The notes below the pieces were generated by a model. That model was not told where the DNA came from and made no database searches. It worked only from the letters and a program-made list of their open reading frames with translations. A program made the translations under genes and the position numbers. From contig NZ_CP134050.1 of assembly GCF_031583145.1 (NCBI RefSeq), positions 2,989,501 to 3,053,500 on the forward strand: a DNA stretch of 64,000 nucleotides, read 5' to 3'. Positions 17,329 to 25,988 of this stretch are shown piece by piece; the stretch's first letter is position 1, and each line of letters starts with the position of its first letter. The DNA comes from Brevibacillus brevis. GTDB lineage: Bacteria > Bacillota > Bacilli > Brevibacillales > Brevibacillaceae.

Positions 17329-17439
17329 TTGCGAGAGTCTGCGAGTTTATACTACGACGACTACCTCCAGTTTCTCGCGGAGAGGGAAGGTCAGCCATCA
17401 TGGTTTTCGACTTTGCATAGAAAGGAAGGCGCTGAGTGA
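17329..17439 (+). CDS. Possible small protein coupled to the GNAT gene
   Basis: A 36-codon frame (TTG start) has protein-like composition, with YYDDYLQFLAEREGQPSWF. Its TGA at 17437 overlaps the GTG start of the GNAT gene, the layout of translational coupling. There is no ATG and no clear ribosome site. It may be a small ORF, the remnant of a longer gene, or chance. Confidence 0.3.
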   Translation: MRESASLYYDDYLQFLAEREGQPSWFSTLHRKEGAE

Positions 17440-18017
17440 AAGTCATCACGACCGGGCAGTGGGAAGAAGAGCTATGGTATCAGGCTGAAGCCATCTACAA
17501 TGCGGCTTTTCCCGAGGATGGCCGGAAGAGCAGGGGCATCATCCGCAATATGTTTGCCCAAAACTTATGCTACCTCCACGTCGGTTATCTCCAGGGTCAG
17601 GCAATCGCAATGGCAATCACAGGCAAAACGGAGGATTCCCGCGCCTTGATCATCGATTACTTTGCGGTAGACGAGAAGCGGCGAGGCACGGGGATCGGGG
17701 GCACTTTTCTGGAGGAAATCAAGAAGTGGGCCATCGCTCTTCGGCGGATCCAGTTTTTGTTGATCGAAGTCGAATCGGATGAAAGCGAGGAGAATGACAG
17801 GAGATCGCGCTTTTGGGGCCGCCACGGCTTTCGCAGCACCGCGTACGTTCACCAGTATATATGGGTTCCCGAGCCGTACCGCGCGATGTATTTGCCGCTG
17901 ATTCCCGGACAGTTTGCTTTCGATGGACAAGAGCTGTTTGCTTCCATCACCCGTTTTCACCAAAAGAGCTTCAAGTGGCGAAAAGAGGCTTTTGGTCCTG
18001 ACCCGACGAATGGTTAG
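17436..18017 (+). CDS. GNAT-family N-acetyltransferase
   Basis: This 193-residue protein has the GNAT core: a strand pair with DYFAVDEKRRGTGIGGTFLEEI, where RRGTGIG is the acetyl-CoA pyrophosphate loop, and a later FWGRHGFR segment typical of motif B. The start is GTG 17436, preceded by GAAAGGAAGG. A C-terminal extension of about 40 residues after the GNAT core, rich in Phe, Pro and Arg, is unusual. The gene lies 57 bases before the PatB-like lyase gene and may share its transcript. The acceptor substrate is unknown. Confidence 0.85.
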   Translation: MKVITTGQWEEELWYQAEAIYNAAFPEDGRKSRGIIRNMFAQNLCYLHVGYLQGQAIAMAITGKTEDSRALIIDYFAVDEKRRGTGIGGTFLEEIKKWAIALRRIQFLLIEVESDESEENDRRSRFWGRHGFRSTAYVHQYIWVPEPYRAMYLPLIPGQFAFDGQELFASITRFHQKSFKWRKEAFGPDPTNG

Positions 18018-18074
18018 AGGACAGACCTTGGAATCCTTTCCATGGATGGCAAGTGAAGAAAGGAAGGTGTTTGC

Positions 18075-19256
18075 ATGAAAGTCGACTTTGACGAAATCGT
18101 CAACCGCAGAGGCACGTATTCCCTCAAATGGGACGGCGGCGCGTTCATCAAAAGCGCGGGCCTGACGGAACGGTACGACGAAGAGACGTTGCCTCTGTTT
18201 ACCGCGGACATGGATCTTCCCGTTCCCCAGCCCATGATCGATGCCCTTCATAAAACGGTGGACCACAGAATCTTTGGGTATTCGATCATTCCGCCGGAGT
18301 ACTATGAGGCGATTCAATACTGGTTCCAGAAAAGGCATGACTGGGAAATCCGGCAGGAGGAGATCGTGTACAGTCCGGGGACGGTCCACGCACTGAACGT
18401 CGCGGTGAAGGCATTCACGGAACCGGGAGACGGGATCATCATTCAGCGTCCGGTTTATCCGCCGTTTACCGCCGTCATCGAAGGCAATGGAAGACAAGTG
18501 CGCAACAACGCCTTGCTCTGTGACGAAGACGGCTACTATACCATCGACTTCGAAGATTTTGAAGCAAAAGCCAAAGAGGAAAACACAAAGATGTTCATCT
18601 TGTGCAACCCGCACAATCCGACAGGCAGAATCTTCACTAAAGAAGAGCTGAAAAGAATGGCAGACATTTGCGCAGCAAATCAAGTCGTGATCGTCGCGGA
18701 TGAAATCCATGGAGATTTGATTCGATGTAACCAGACGTTCATCCCCATGGCAAAAACCGTGGAGAATGCAGACCACATCATTACGTGCACGGCGATCAAC
18801 AAAACCTTTAATGTGGCGGGTCTCCATTGCACCAATGTGATCATTCCAAATCCTGCTCTGAGGGAGACCTTCACCAAAGTCTTGGGCTTCCAGCTGGCGT
18901 CGCCCTTTACCATCTCCGCTCTCATAGCGGCTTACAGGGAGAGCGAGGATTGGCTGGAGCAATTGAAGGAGTATATCGACGGTACAATGGAGTATGTCGT
19001 TAACTTCCTGCGCGAAAACATGCCGCAGGTCAAGACGAGAATTCCGGAAGGCACCTACCTGATGTGGCTGGATTTTAGCGGGTATGGTTTGCCGCCCGAG
19101 GAAGTCCATGACCGGATTTACAACAAAGCGAACGTCATTTTGGAAGACGGAAAAATGTTTGGTGAAGAGGGCCTGCAATATCAGCGGATATGCATCCCTT
19201 CTCCCAGACCGATGATCCGCGAGGCGCTGGAGAGAATCGCGAGAGAGTTTTCTTGA
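18075..19256 (+). CDS. patB: PatB/MalY-type pyridoxal C-S lyase
   Basis: This 393-residue fold-type I PLP enzyme most resembles PatB/MalY cystathionine beta-lyases. These release pyruvate, ammonia and a thiol from cystathionine or cysteine conjugates. Typical features are the MKVDFDEIVNRRGTYSLKWD opening, LFTADMDLP, YSPGTVHALNVAVKAFT, CNPHNPTGRIFT, VADEIHGDL and TAINKTFNVAGLHCTN with the PLP lysine. The C-terminal Arg that binds the carboxylate is in QRICIPSPR. GAAAGGAAGG precedes ATG 18075. Some homologues repress transcription, but there is no HTH here. Confidence 0.9.
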   Translation: MKVDFDEIVNRRGTYSLKWDGGAFIKSAGLTERYDEETLPLFTADMDLPVPQPMIDALHKTVDHRIFGYSIIPPEYYEAIQYWFQKRHDWEIRQEEIVYSPGTVHALNVAVKAFTEPGDGIIIQRPVYPPFTAVIEGNGRQVRNNALLCDEDGYYTIDFEDFEAKAKEENTKMFILCNPHNPTGRIFTKEELKRMADICAANQVVIVADEIHGDLIRCNQTFIPMAKTVENADHIITCTAINKTFNVAGLHCTNVIIPNPALRETFTKVLGFQLASPFTISALIAAYRESEDWLEQLKEYIDGTMEYVVNFLRENMPQVKTRIPEGTYLMWLDFSGYGLPPEEVHDRIYNKANVILEDGKMFGEEGLQYQRICIPSPRPMIREALERIAREFS

Positions 19257-19274
19257 AGGAAAGGCACCTGATCG

Positions 19275-19323
19275 ACCCGGTACGGTTTCAAATCGCTCCG
19301 GTGTCAGTCGGGTGTTTTTTTTT
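19275..19323 (+). terminator. Terminator after the C-S lyase gene
   Basis: An ACCCG/CGGGT stem with internal pairing (19275-19313) leads into a run of nine T residues. The stem is imperfect, but the T tract is strong. Confidence 0.6.
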
Positions 19324-19414
19324 GCCCACCAATTCACAATGGGCAACTTTTTTTCGAAATGGTAAAATATGCCCGAAGACTCACTGTTTCAGATTCAGGG
19401 GGGCACCATCATTA

Positions 19415-20674
19415 ATGGCCAGCTATTTCAAAGATTTCCTATTGAACATTTTCATTATTTTTTCCCCGCTGTTCCTTTATTCGTACATGTACAAGCTTGC
19501 GGCAAACGAACGTAGTTATCGGCTTTGGGTGTGCATCCTCTTTACGTTGACGTTGATCCTGACGATGTCCTTTCCCGTACATGTCAATGGATTTACGTAT
19601 GATTTTCGTTCCATTCCCTTGACAGTCGGCTCGCTGTACGGAGGTCCAGCCGTTTCCCTTTTCCTGTACGGATCACTGATTCTGTATCGCTTCTTGATGG
19701 GGAACCCGGAAAATCTTCTCTACGCTTTGTCGATCCTGCCCAGCTTTGCCTTTGTGTGGTTCTGGCAAAGAAGGTACTTTGGCATGAAGCTGTCACAAAA
19801 AATCGGGGTGGCTGTCGGACTGAACTTCGTGATTAAGGTCATCGCGTTTTTGCTGTATCTGTGGCTGACCCATCAGCAGGGCCTTCTGCTGGACAATCTG
19901 CTCGTTACTCTCCAAACCTACCTGCTCCAAGCCCTGATCGTCGGGCTGTGTGTCTACCTCGTGGAATTTCTTCATTCGCACTATCACATGCAGGAAGAGA
20001 TGGTCAAAAACGAAAAGGCAAAAATCGTGAGCGAGATGGCGGCATCGGTGGCTCACGAGATTCGGAATCCGTTGACGACGGTGAGAGGCTTTCTTCAACT
20101 GTTCGGCTCGGATGACATCGATAGCGCCAAGAAACAGTTTTATCAAAAAATTTGTTTGGAGGAACTGGACCGCGCTCAAGCCATCATTACCGATTATCTC
20201 TCCTTGGCAAAACCCGATCCGGAAATGATAGAAAAGATTGAAATCAATGCCGAGATTACTTATCTTTCCAATGTGCTTCTTACATACGGAAATTTCAATA
20301 ACATTGAAATCAGGCAAGATTTTCTGCCTGACGATTCCCTCGCAATTGTCGGAGACCGATACAAATTCAGACAAGCTTTGATCAATATTGGCAAAAACGC
20401 CATAGAAGCCTTGCAGCATGGCGGTTTGTTGGAAATCAGGGCCAGCAGCTCGAACGGCCAGATCCAGATCGTGATCCGAGATACTGGCATCGGGATGTCC
20501 GCAGAGCAAATCAAGAGGCTGGGAACTCCTTACTACTCGACGAAGGATAGGGGGACGGGCCTCGGGACCATGGTCTCATTCGGGATTCTTCGAAAAATGA
20601 ACGGAAAAATTGAAATAGACAGCGAACTGGGAATCGGTACAGAGTATCGATTGACCTTTCCTCTTGCAGAGTAA
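19415..20674 (+). CDS. 5TM membrane sensor histidine kinase (sporulation-type)
   Basis: This 419-residue kinase has an N-terminal membrane sensor of about five or six helices (residues 1-185, of the 5TMR-LYT type, with the FTYDFRSIPLTVGSLYGGP loop), then HisKA and HATPase_c. The phospho-acceptor His is in AASVAHEIRNPLTTVRGFL; the N box is FRQALINIGKNAIEAL, followed by DTGIGM and GTGLGTMV. The layout matches KinB-like kinases feeding the Spo0 phosphorelay. ATG 19415 is preceded by AGGGGGG. No response regulator gene is adjacent, as expected for an orphan phosphorelay kinase. Confidence 0.88.
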   Translation: MASYFKDFLLNIFIIFSPLFLYSYMYKLAANERSYRLWVCILFTLTLILTMSFPVHVNGFTYDFRSIPLTVGSLYGGPAVSLFLYGSLILYRFLMGNPENLLYALSILPSFAFVWFWQRRYFGMKLSQKIGVAVGLNFVIKVIAFLLYLWLTHQQGLLLDNLLVTLQTYLLQALIVGLCVYLVEFLHSHYHMQEEMVKNEKAKIVSEMAASVAHEIRNPLTTVRGFLQLFGSDDIDSAKKQFYQKICLEELDRAQAIITDYLSLAKPDPEMIEKIEINAEITYLSNVLLTYGNFNNIEIRQDFLPDDSLAIVGDRYKFRQALINIGKNAIEALQHGGLLEIRASSSNGQIQIVIRDTGIGMSAEQIKRLGTPYYSTKDRGTGLGTMVSFGILRKMNGKIEIDSELGIGTEYRLTFPLAE

Positions 20675-20878
20675 TGAAACTAAGCAACATTCGACAAACA
20701 TCGAGAAAGGAAACGGGACGAAGCAGGTCGAAGTCGTGTGAAAGCGGGCGACGCACATACGTCAGATGCCGTTCTCATAAAAATGGAAGTAGCGTGCGCA
20801 ACCGTTTGCTAGCCATGACCAGCCAAAAGCAGCGGCAGTCTCTCTTGTTTGGACAATGAATCGACAGGGGGAAAGGGA

Positions 20879-22306
20879 ATGAAGAGTATCTCCGAGTTTA
20901 AAATGACGATCAACGGTCAAGCGGTCGGAACCAAAGACGTTCTGCCCGTCGTCAATCCGGCTACGGAAGAAGTCATCACGTATGTGCCGAACGCAAACGA
21001 GAACGATTTGAATGCGGCCGTTAAAGCTGCGAAAGAGGCTTTTCCGGAGTGGGCGGCGAAACGGATCGAGGAACGCAGCGAGTTCTTGTCCAAACTGGCG
21101 GACGCCATTTCTGTAAACAGGGAAGAGCTGGGAACGCTGTTGACGCTGGAAATGGGGAGACCGAGAGCAGCAGCGATCAGTGAAATCGACGGAGCCTGCT
21201 ATTGGCTCAGAGAAGTAGCCAAGCAGCGATTGAAGCGGGAAGTCCTCGAGGAGACAGAAAATCACCGTGTGGAACGATATCACACGCCTCTGGGTGTCGT
21301 CGGCGCCATCGTTCCCTGGAATTTTCCGTTCGCTCTGTCCATTTGGAAAATTGCCCCTGCCCTGTTGACAGGAAACACCATTGTCGTAAAGCCATCTCCC
21401 TATACGCCGCTCACCGCACTCAAAATCGGAGAAATCGCGAGCGAGCTGCTGCCGCCAGGCGTTCTCAACGTCGTTTCAGGTGGAGACGACTTGGGAAGAT
21501 GGCTTACGGAGCATCCCGATGTGAATAAAATCAGCTTTACCGGATCGTCTGCAACCGGCAAGAAAGTCATGCAAAGCGCAGCACGCAATTTGAAGCGGGT
21601 CACCTTGGAGCTCGGTGGAAACGACGCGGCGATCGTCCTTCCAGACGCTGATCCCAAGAAAGTCGCCAAATCGCTTTTCTGGGCCGCATTCCGCAACAGC
21701 GCGCAAATCTGCGTCGCGACCAAGCGCATGTATGTGCACGAAGACATCTACGACGAGGTGCTGGCCGAGCTTGTGGCTTATGCCGAACAAGTCAAGGTGG
21801 GCGATGGCATGGATCCGACGACAGACATGGGTCCTGTGCAAAACAAGATGCAGTATGAAAAAGTAATCGGATTGATAGAAGATACAAAGAAAATCGGTGC
21901 CCGTATCGTGACAGGCGGGCATATTGAAGACAAACCGGGCTATTTCATTCCGGTCACAATCGTCGACAACCCGCCGGAGGATTCCCGCGTCGTAGTGGAG
22001 GAGGCCTTTGGTCCAGTCCTTCCCGTATTGAAGTACCGGGATTACGAGGATGTCATCGCGCGTGTCAACAACACCAACTACGGACTCGGCGGATCGGTGT
22101 GGGGCGAAGATCTCGAGCTGGCCACCGCCATCGCGGACCGGCTGGAAACCGGAACGGTATGGATCAACGAAGTCGGCGTCATTTCCCCTCATTATCCGTT
22201 TGGCGGGCATAAGGAATCCGGTCTTGGCATCGAACATTCGCTGGACGGCCTCGCCGAATACACCAATTCCAAGACCATCATGGTGAACAAGAAGAAGAAC
22301 CGATAA
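20879..22306 (+). CDS. NAD(P)-dependent aldehyde dehydrogenase
   Basis: This 475-residue ALDH has the substrate-channel motif PWNFPFALSIWKIAPAL, the nucleotide loop FTGSSATGKKVMQSA, the general-base Glu in VTLELGGNDAAIVL, and the catalytic Cys in NSAQICVATKRM. The EEAFGPVLPV and GHKESGLGIEH motifs are also present. The QIC variant places it with the medium-chain/aryl aldehyde subgroup rather than with betaine aldehyde dehydrogenases. ATG 20879 follows GGGGGAAAGGGA. It stands alone between a kinase gene and a convergent regulator gene. Substrate is not predicted. Confidence 0.9.
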   Translation: MKSISEFKMTINGQAVGTKDVLPVVNPATEEVITYVPNANENDLNAAVKAAKEAFPEWAAKRIEERSEFLSKLADAISVNREELGTLLTLEMGRPRAAAISEIDGACYWLREVAKQRLKREVLEETENHRVERYHTPLGVVGAIVPWNFPFALSIWKIAPALLTGNTIVVKPSPYTPLTALKIGEIASELLPPGVLNVVSGGDDLGRWLTEHPDVNKISFTGSSATGKKVMQSAARNLKRVTLELGGNDAAIVLPDADPKKVAKSLFWAAFRNSAQICVATKRMYVHEDIYDEVLAELVAYAEQVKVGDGMDPTTDMGPVQNKMQYEKVIGLIEDTKKIGARIVTGGHIEDKPGYFIPVTIVDNPPEDSRVVVEEAFGPVLPVLKYRDYEDVIARVNNTNYGLGGSVWGEDLELATAIADRLETGTVWINEVGVISPHYPFGGHKESGLGIEHSLDGLAEYTNSKTIMVNKKKNR

Positions 22307-22414
22307 AGAATGGAAAAAGCTCCAGGGCGAGGCATCGGATGAATCCCGCTTCATGACAGGGGCGGAACTCGTCATCGTCGGCGGCTGGACGGCTTTGTAA
22401 ACGAGAGCGGATAA

Positions 22415-22448
22415 ACGGGCAGGCGGAATGCGCACTGCCCGTTTTTTT
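22415..22448. terminator. Bidirectional terminator between convergent genes
   Basis: ACGGGCAG at 22415-22422 and CTGCCCGT at 22435-22442 form a perfect 8-bp stem followed by seven T residues on the plus strand. It ends the ALDH transcript and abuts the stop of the opposing regulator gene. Confidence 0.88.
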
Positions 22449-24546
22449 ATGGCTTTTCAGCGAATCTGCTGCTTCTTAAATGACAAGCCAATTGTATTTT
22501 CAACATATCTTCGTGACTGTCAAAGCTGAGCGCGAGCCTCTCTTCGATCCGTTTTAAACGCTGGTACAGCGTATTGATATGAATATGCAGCTTTTTTGCG
22601 GTGGCAGCTGCTGAGCGGTTGGAGCTGATGTAGACCAATAGCGTTTTCTCCAGCTCGTTGCTCGTCTGTTGGTCGGAGCGCAGAGGGAGAAAAATCTCTT
22701 CGGTAAACTTCTCGATTTCTTGTTCGGATTGGTTCAAAAAGAAACGATTGACCCCGATTTCCTCGTAGCGCATCAGACCGGATTGGTTTCTCCCCAGCAA
22801 AAACGAAACGGTTTTTTGCGCTTCCTCATAGCTCTTCGCGATGTCCTCCATATTTTTGTAGGCAGTTCCGATCCCCCCGTAAAAAAAGTGCGAAGCCGTT
22901 TGGTTCCATTCGTTGACGATGGCCATCAACTGGGAGATGACCATTTTGATTTCCCATTCATTTTGAACCGAAAACAGCAAGGTTACTTTGTTATGAAACC
23001 CGTAAATCAGTTTGTTCACAACTGACAGTCTTTGATTGACTATCGATAAAAATCGCTGGATTCTCGCCTCCACCTCGTACGGTTCAAACGAGCCCGGGAT
23101 TTCACAGAACGCCACAAAACTGCAGGAAGCGATTTTAAAGTTAAGAGACAGCCCTTGTGAAAGCAGCTTGTCGGGATCCTGCTTTTCCAACAGTTGAGTG
23201 AAAAAGTTGTGCGCTTTCTTGTAGGTCAACTCGGTCATCGAGATGTTTTTGACGACCTCCAGCGCGAGGACCGATCCACTTTGCTCGATTGTGACCATCT
23301 CCATTTGCGTTAGGGGGCTGGACAGCCTGACGATCATGCAGCCCAGCAGCACGGATCCGATGACGATCGGGTAAAGAAAGTAATCTTGCTGAGAAAAACT
23401 CGCGGTTCCCGCCTCGATTCGCTGGTGATCGAAATAGGCGGAGACCCAGTCGAATTGGATGGGCCATGGGTCGCTCTTTCCCGGATAAATACCGGTATCC
23501 AGAAAATCGACGTAGGCGACAGGCCTGTCCAGCATCCGGTTGATGGCGGCGATCAGCTGGTTGATCCCTTTATTTTTCAAGGATAGCTGGGTAAGCGTCT
23601 CGTGGACGCTGATTCTTTTTGCAAGCAACTGATTTTTCTCATGCAGCGCGGAGCTGAGCTGAGTGGCCTCATCCAGATGGGTCCGGGCTTCTTTGTAGAG
23701 GGTGGCGTTGTGGTAGGCGATTGCCACTTGGGATGAAAAGCCCTGCAATAGTTTGAGGTCTCGTTCCGTAAAATTCTTGCTCTTCGCAAATTGAAGAACA
23801 GCCAGTGTTCCGATGCAGCTTTCCCCGAGCAGCACGGGCACGACGATCATTGCTTTGGCAAACCTGCTGTTTCGCACAAACTCCTCGTTTTCCAAAGACA
23901 GATGGGTATGATCGGAACGCATTTCTTCTGTGGTGTTGTAGATACGGGGGGTCCCGTCCACGTACACTTTGCCCGAGACATTTTCTCCAGGCTTTGTCTT
24001 GTAGTGCAAATAAGCATCAGGAAGCCCGACGATTGCAAGCGGAGTCAACAGGTCGGAATTGGAGTCATACAGGCGGAAAACGCCGGCATCCCCGGCAGGA
24101 ATTACATTCAAGGCGAGCTGGAGTATTTTTTGCAAGAGGTCGGACAAGTCCAGGGTGGACGTGAGCATGTGCATGCTGTCGATCATTTTTTCCAAATCCC
24201 GCTTGAGCGGTTTCTGGATCTCCTCATGGTACAGTCCGCTGCATAGCAGATAGAGATGGCTCTGTTCCGCTTCGGATAGAAGAGCGGTGTCCGTATCCGC
24301 AAGGCAAATGACAATCTGGTAATCCAAATCCACATCTGCCGCAAAAATAGCATCCTTGTCCGCTTGCCAAAACGAATAGGGATGGTTCAGACTGTCGCGT
24401 CGAAGCTTTGGCGGCTGCTCCTGTTTGCCGGGGCCATTCGAGTAGCACAGAACCAGGGAATCCGGATGACCGATCCAGATCCGATAAGGTGTCTGCTGTA
24501 CGAGAGCGGCGTTGAGAAAGGTATGAAGTGGTTCGAGATTTTGCAT
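22447..24546 (-). CDS. GAF/PucR-type transcriptional regulator
   Basis: This 699-residue cytoplasmic regulator has a GAF domain at about residues 120-275 (with LDLSDLLQKILQLALNVIPA and VIVVPVLLGESCIGTLAVLQF-like strands), a coiled linker, a second sensory region, a CdaR/PucR-like degenerate GGDEF region, and a C-terminal PucR HTH with AAATAKKLHIHINTLYQRLKRIEERL. PucR/CdaR proteins usually activate catabolic genes. ATG at 24544-24546 is favoured because AAGGGG lies nine bases before it; a TTG three codons upstream directly abuts that site. It is divergent from the MFS permease and amidohydrolase genes, its likely targets. Confidence 0.85.
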   Translation of the reverse strand: MQNLEPLHTFLNAALVQQTPYRIWIGHPDSLVLCYSNGPGKQEQPPKLRRDSLNHPYSFWQADKDAIFAADVDLDYQIVICLADTDTALLSEAEQSHLYLLCSGLYHEEIQKPLKRDLEKMIDSMHMLTSTLDLSDLLQKILQLALNVIPAGDAGVFRLYDSNSDLLTPLAIVGLPDAYLHYKTKPGENVSGKVYVDGTPRIYNTTEEMRSDHTHLSLENEEFVRNSRFAKAMIVVPVLLGESCIGTLAVLQFAKSKNFTERDLKLLQGFSSQVAIAYHNATLYKEARTHLDEATQLSSALHEKNQLLAKRISVHETLTQLSLKNKGINQLIAAINRMLDRPVAYVDFLDTGIYPGKSDPWPIQFDWVSAYFDHQRIEAGTASFSQQDYFLYPIVIGSVLLGCMIVRLSSPLTQMEMVTIEQSGSVLALEVVKNISMTELTYKKAHNFFTQLLEKQDPDKLLSQGLSLNFKIASCSFVAFCEIPGSFEPYEVEARIQRFLSIVNQRLSVVNKLIYGFHNKVTLLFSVQNEWEIKMVISQLMAIVNEWNQTASHFFYGGIGTAYKNMEDIAKSYEEAQKTVSFLLGRNQSGLMRYEEIGVNRFFLNQSEQEIEKFTEEIFLPLRSDQQTSNELEKTLLVYISSNRSAAATAKKLHIHINTLYQRLKRIEERLALSFDSHEDMLKIQLACHLRSSRFAEKP

Positions 24547-24639
24547 GGCTTTCAACCCCTTATGTAAAAACCTACAAGTATAGATTGATTTTTCGTTTAA
24601 AAACTACATAGTGTTCCTCCTATCTTAATTGAATAATAG

Positions 24640-24687
24640 ATTTGGGTAAACCAAATGATGAATATTCTGAAAGGGGACATCATTTGG
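24640..24687 (+). promoter_or_regulatory. Overlapping alternative inverted repeats before the MFS gene
   Basis: ATTTGG at 24640-24645 can pair with CCAAAT at 24651-24656, and CCAAATGATG at 24651-24660 can instead pair with CATCATTTGG at 24678-24687 (perfect 10 bp). Both use the same middle strand. No T run follows, so these may be operator sites for the divergent PucR-type regulator or a leader RNA switch near the ribosome site. Confidence 0.5.
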
Positions 24688-24712
24688 AAAAAAGAAGGCG
24701 GGAGTGAACCGG

Positions 24713-25960
24713 ATGAAGCAGGGGTCGTTCAGTCAGAAGAAGTACGTCTTATTGTTGCTGCTGTTCTTGGCACAGATTCTAAATTTCATTGACAAGACCG
24801 CGATCAATTTCGCGGTGATTCCGATCTCGAAGGAGTTGCAGCTGTCAACGGATCAGGTAGGGTTGATCCTTAGCAGCTTTTTCCTCAGCTATGCGATCAT
24901 GCAGCTGGTGGGAGGATATTTGGCTGACCGATTCGGGATCAAAAAGGTTTTGAGCGGAGCCGTCTTTCTCTGGTCGGCCGCCACAGTCCTGACGGGGACA
25001 GCGCGATCGTACTTCTCCTTGATGGCGTCGCGTTTCCTTGTCGGCGTGGGGGAAGGAGCCTTTCCGGCCAGTACGTCGGTGGCGATCGTCGATCATTTTC
25101 AAAAAGAGGTGCGGGCCCGCGCCAAATCGGTGATATCAGCCGGTGCTTCCGTGGGGTTTATGTTCGGCTCCATCGTCGTGACGCTGTTGATTGCGACATT
25201 TGACTGGCGGCTGATGTTCACCATTTTGGGCCTGATCGGAGTGGTTTTGGCGGCCGTGCTCTGGTTTCTCCTGAAGCCTGGCGAAAAGAAAGGGGAACAG
25301 GATCCAGGGGCTGCCAGCAAGTCAATCGACAAGACTGCGATCAAGCTGCTGCTCAAGAATCCGTTGATCTGGAAACTCATGCTGGCCGCCATGTTCACGA
25401 ACATTGTCTTCTGGGGCCTCCAGAGCTGGCTGCCGTCGTACTGGGTAAAAGTGAAACACATGGACATGGTGTCCATGGGCCTGTATTCGTCCGTCCCGTA
25501 CATTTTGGGCTTCGTTTCCTTCCTGGTCAGCGGCTGGGTCTTGGACAAGTTCCTTCCAGGCTACGAGAAGTACATGTTTATTGGAGGCGCTTTCTTCTCC
25601 GCGCTGTTTCTCTTCCTGATGTTCCAGACGGATTCCATTGTTCTCGCCTTTGGCTACCTGTCCTTGTCCAACGTGTTTCTGAATGCGATGAACATCACGG
25701 TGTTCGTACTCCCCATGAAAATGATCAGCGAAGCTTCGGTTGGTACTGCCACAGGGATTATCAACACAGGTGGGCAGATTGGTTCCGTGCTGACTCCGAC
25801 CATTGTCGGCTTCCTGATCAACGCGTTTGACCAGAACTACCATGCCGCTTTTATGTTCCTGGTCGCCTCTGCCCTTGTTGTGCTGGTCGTCGGCCTGAGT
25901 ATCAGCACCCGCAAAGCCGCAGCGAACCCAGCAGGAAATCTGGATGGAGAGACCCTCTGA
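24713..25960 (+). CDS. MFS permease, ACS (anion:cation symporter)-like
   Basis: This 415-residue transporter has 12 predicted helices. TM1 ends IDKTAINFAVIPI; the loop 2-3 signature is GGYLADRFGIKKVL, and TM4-5 carries RFLVGVGEGAFPASTSVAI, typical of the ACS group that imports organic anions such as carboxylates and peptides. ATG 24713 is chosen over GTG 24704 because GGAGTGA then forms a well-spaced ribosome site. It is followed after 28 bases by an amidohydrolase gene. The context suggests uptake of an N-acyl amino acid or p-aminobenzoyl-glutamate-like substrate. Confidence 0.87.
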   Translation: MKQGSFSQKKYVLLLLLFLAQILNFIDKTAINFAVIPISKELQLSTDQVGLILSSFFLSYAIMQLVGGYLADRFGIKKVLSGAVFLWSAATVLTGTARSYFSLMASRFLVGVGEGAFPASTSVAIVDHFQKEVRARAKSVISAGASVGFMFGSIVVTLLIATFDWRLMFTILGLIGVVLAAVLWFLLKPGEKKGEQDPGAASKSIDKTAIKLLLKNPLIWKLMLAAMFTNIVFWGLQSWLPSYWVKVKHMDMVSMGLYSSVPYILGFVSFLVSGWVLDKFLPGYEKYMFIGGAFFSALFLFLMFQTDSIVLAFGYLSLSNVFLNAMNITVFVLPMKMISEASVGTATGIINTGGQIGSVLTPTIVGFLINAFDQNYHAAFMFLVASALVVLVVGLSISTRKAAANPAGNLDGETL

Positions 25961-25988
25961 CCTATCTATTCACAAGGAGTGTTGACAC

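Noticed and set aside
17565..19346. A 593-codon open frame on the minus strand opposite the GNAT and C-S lyase genes
   Set aside because: It is antisense to two well-supported genes with clear motifs and ribosome sites, and its translation is Arg/His/Phe-rich without recognisable domains.
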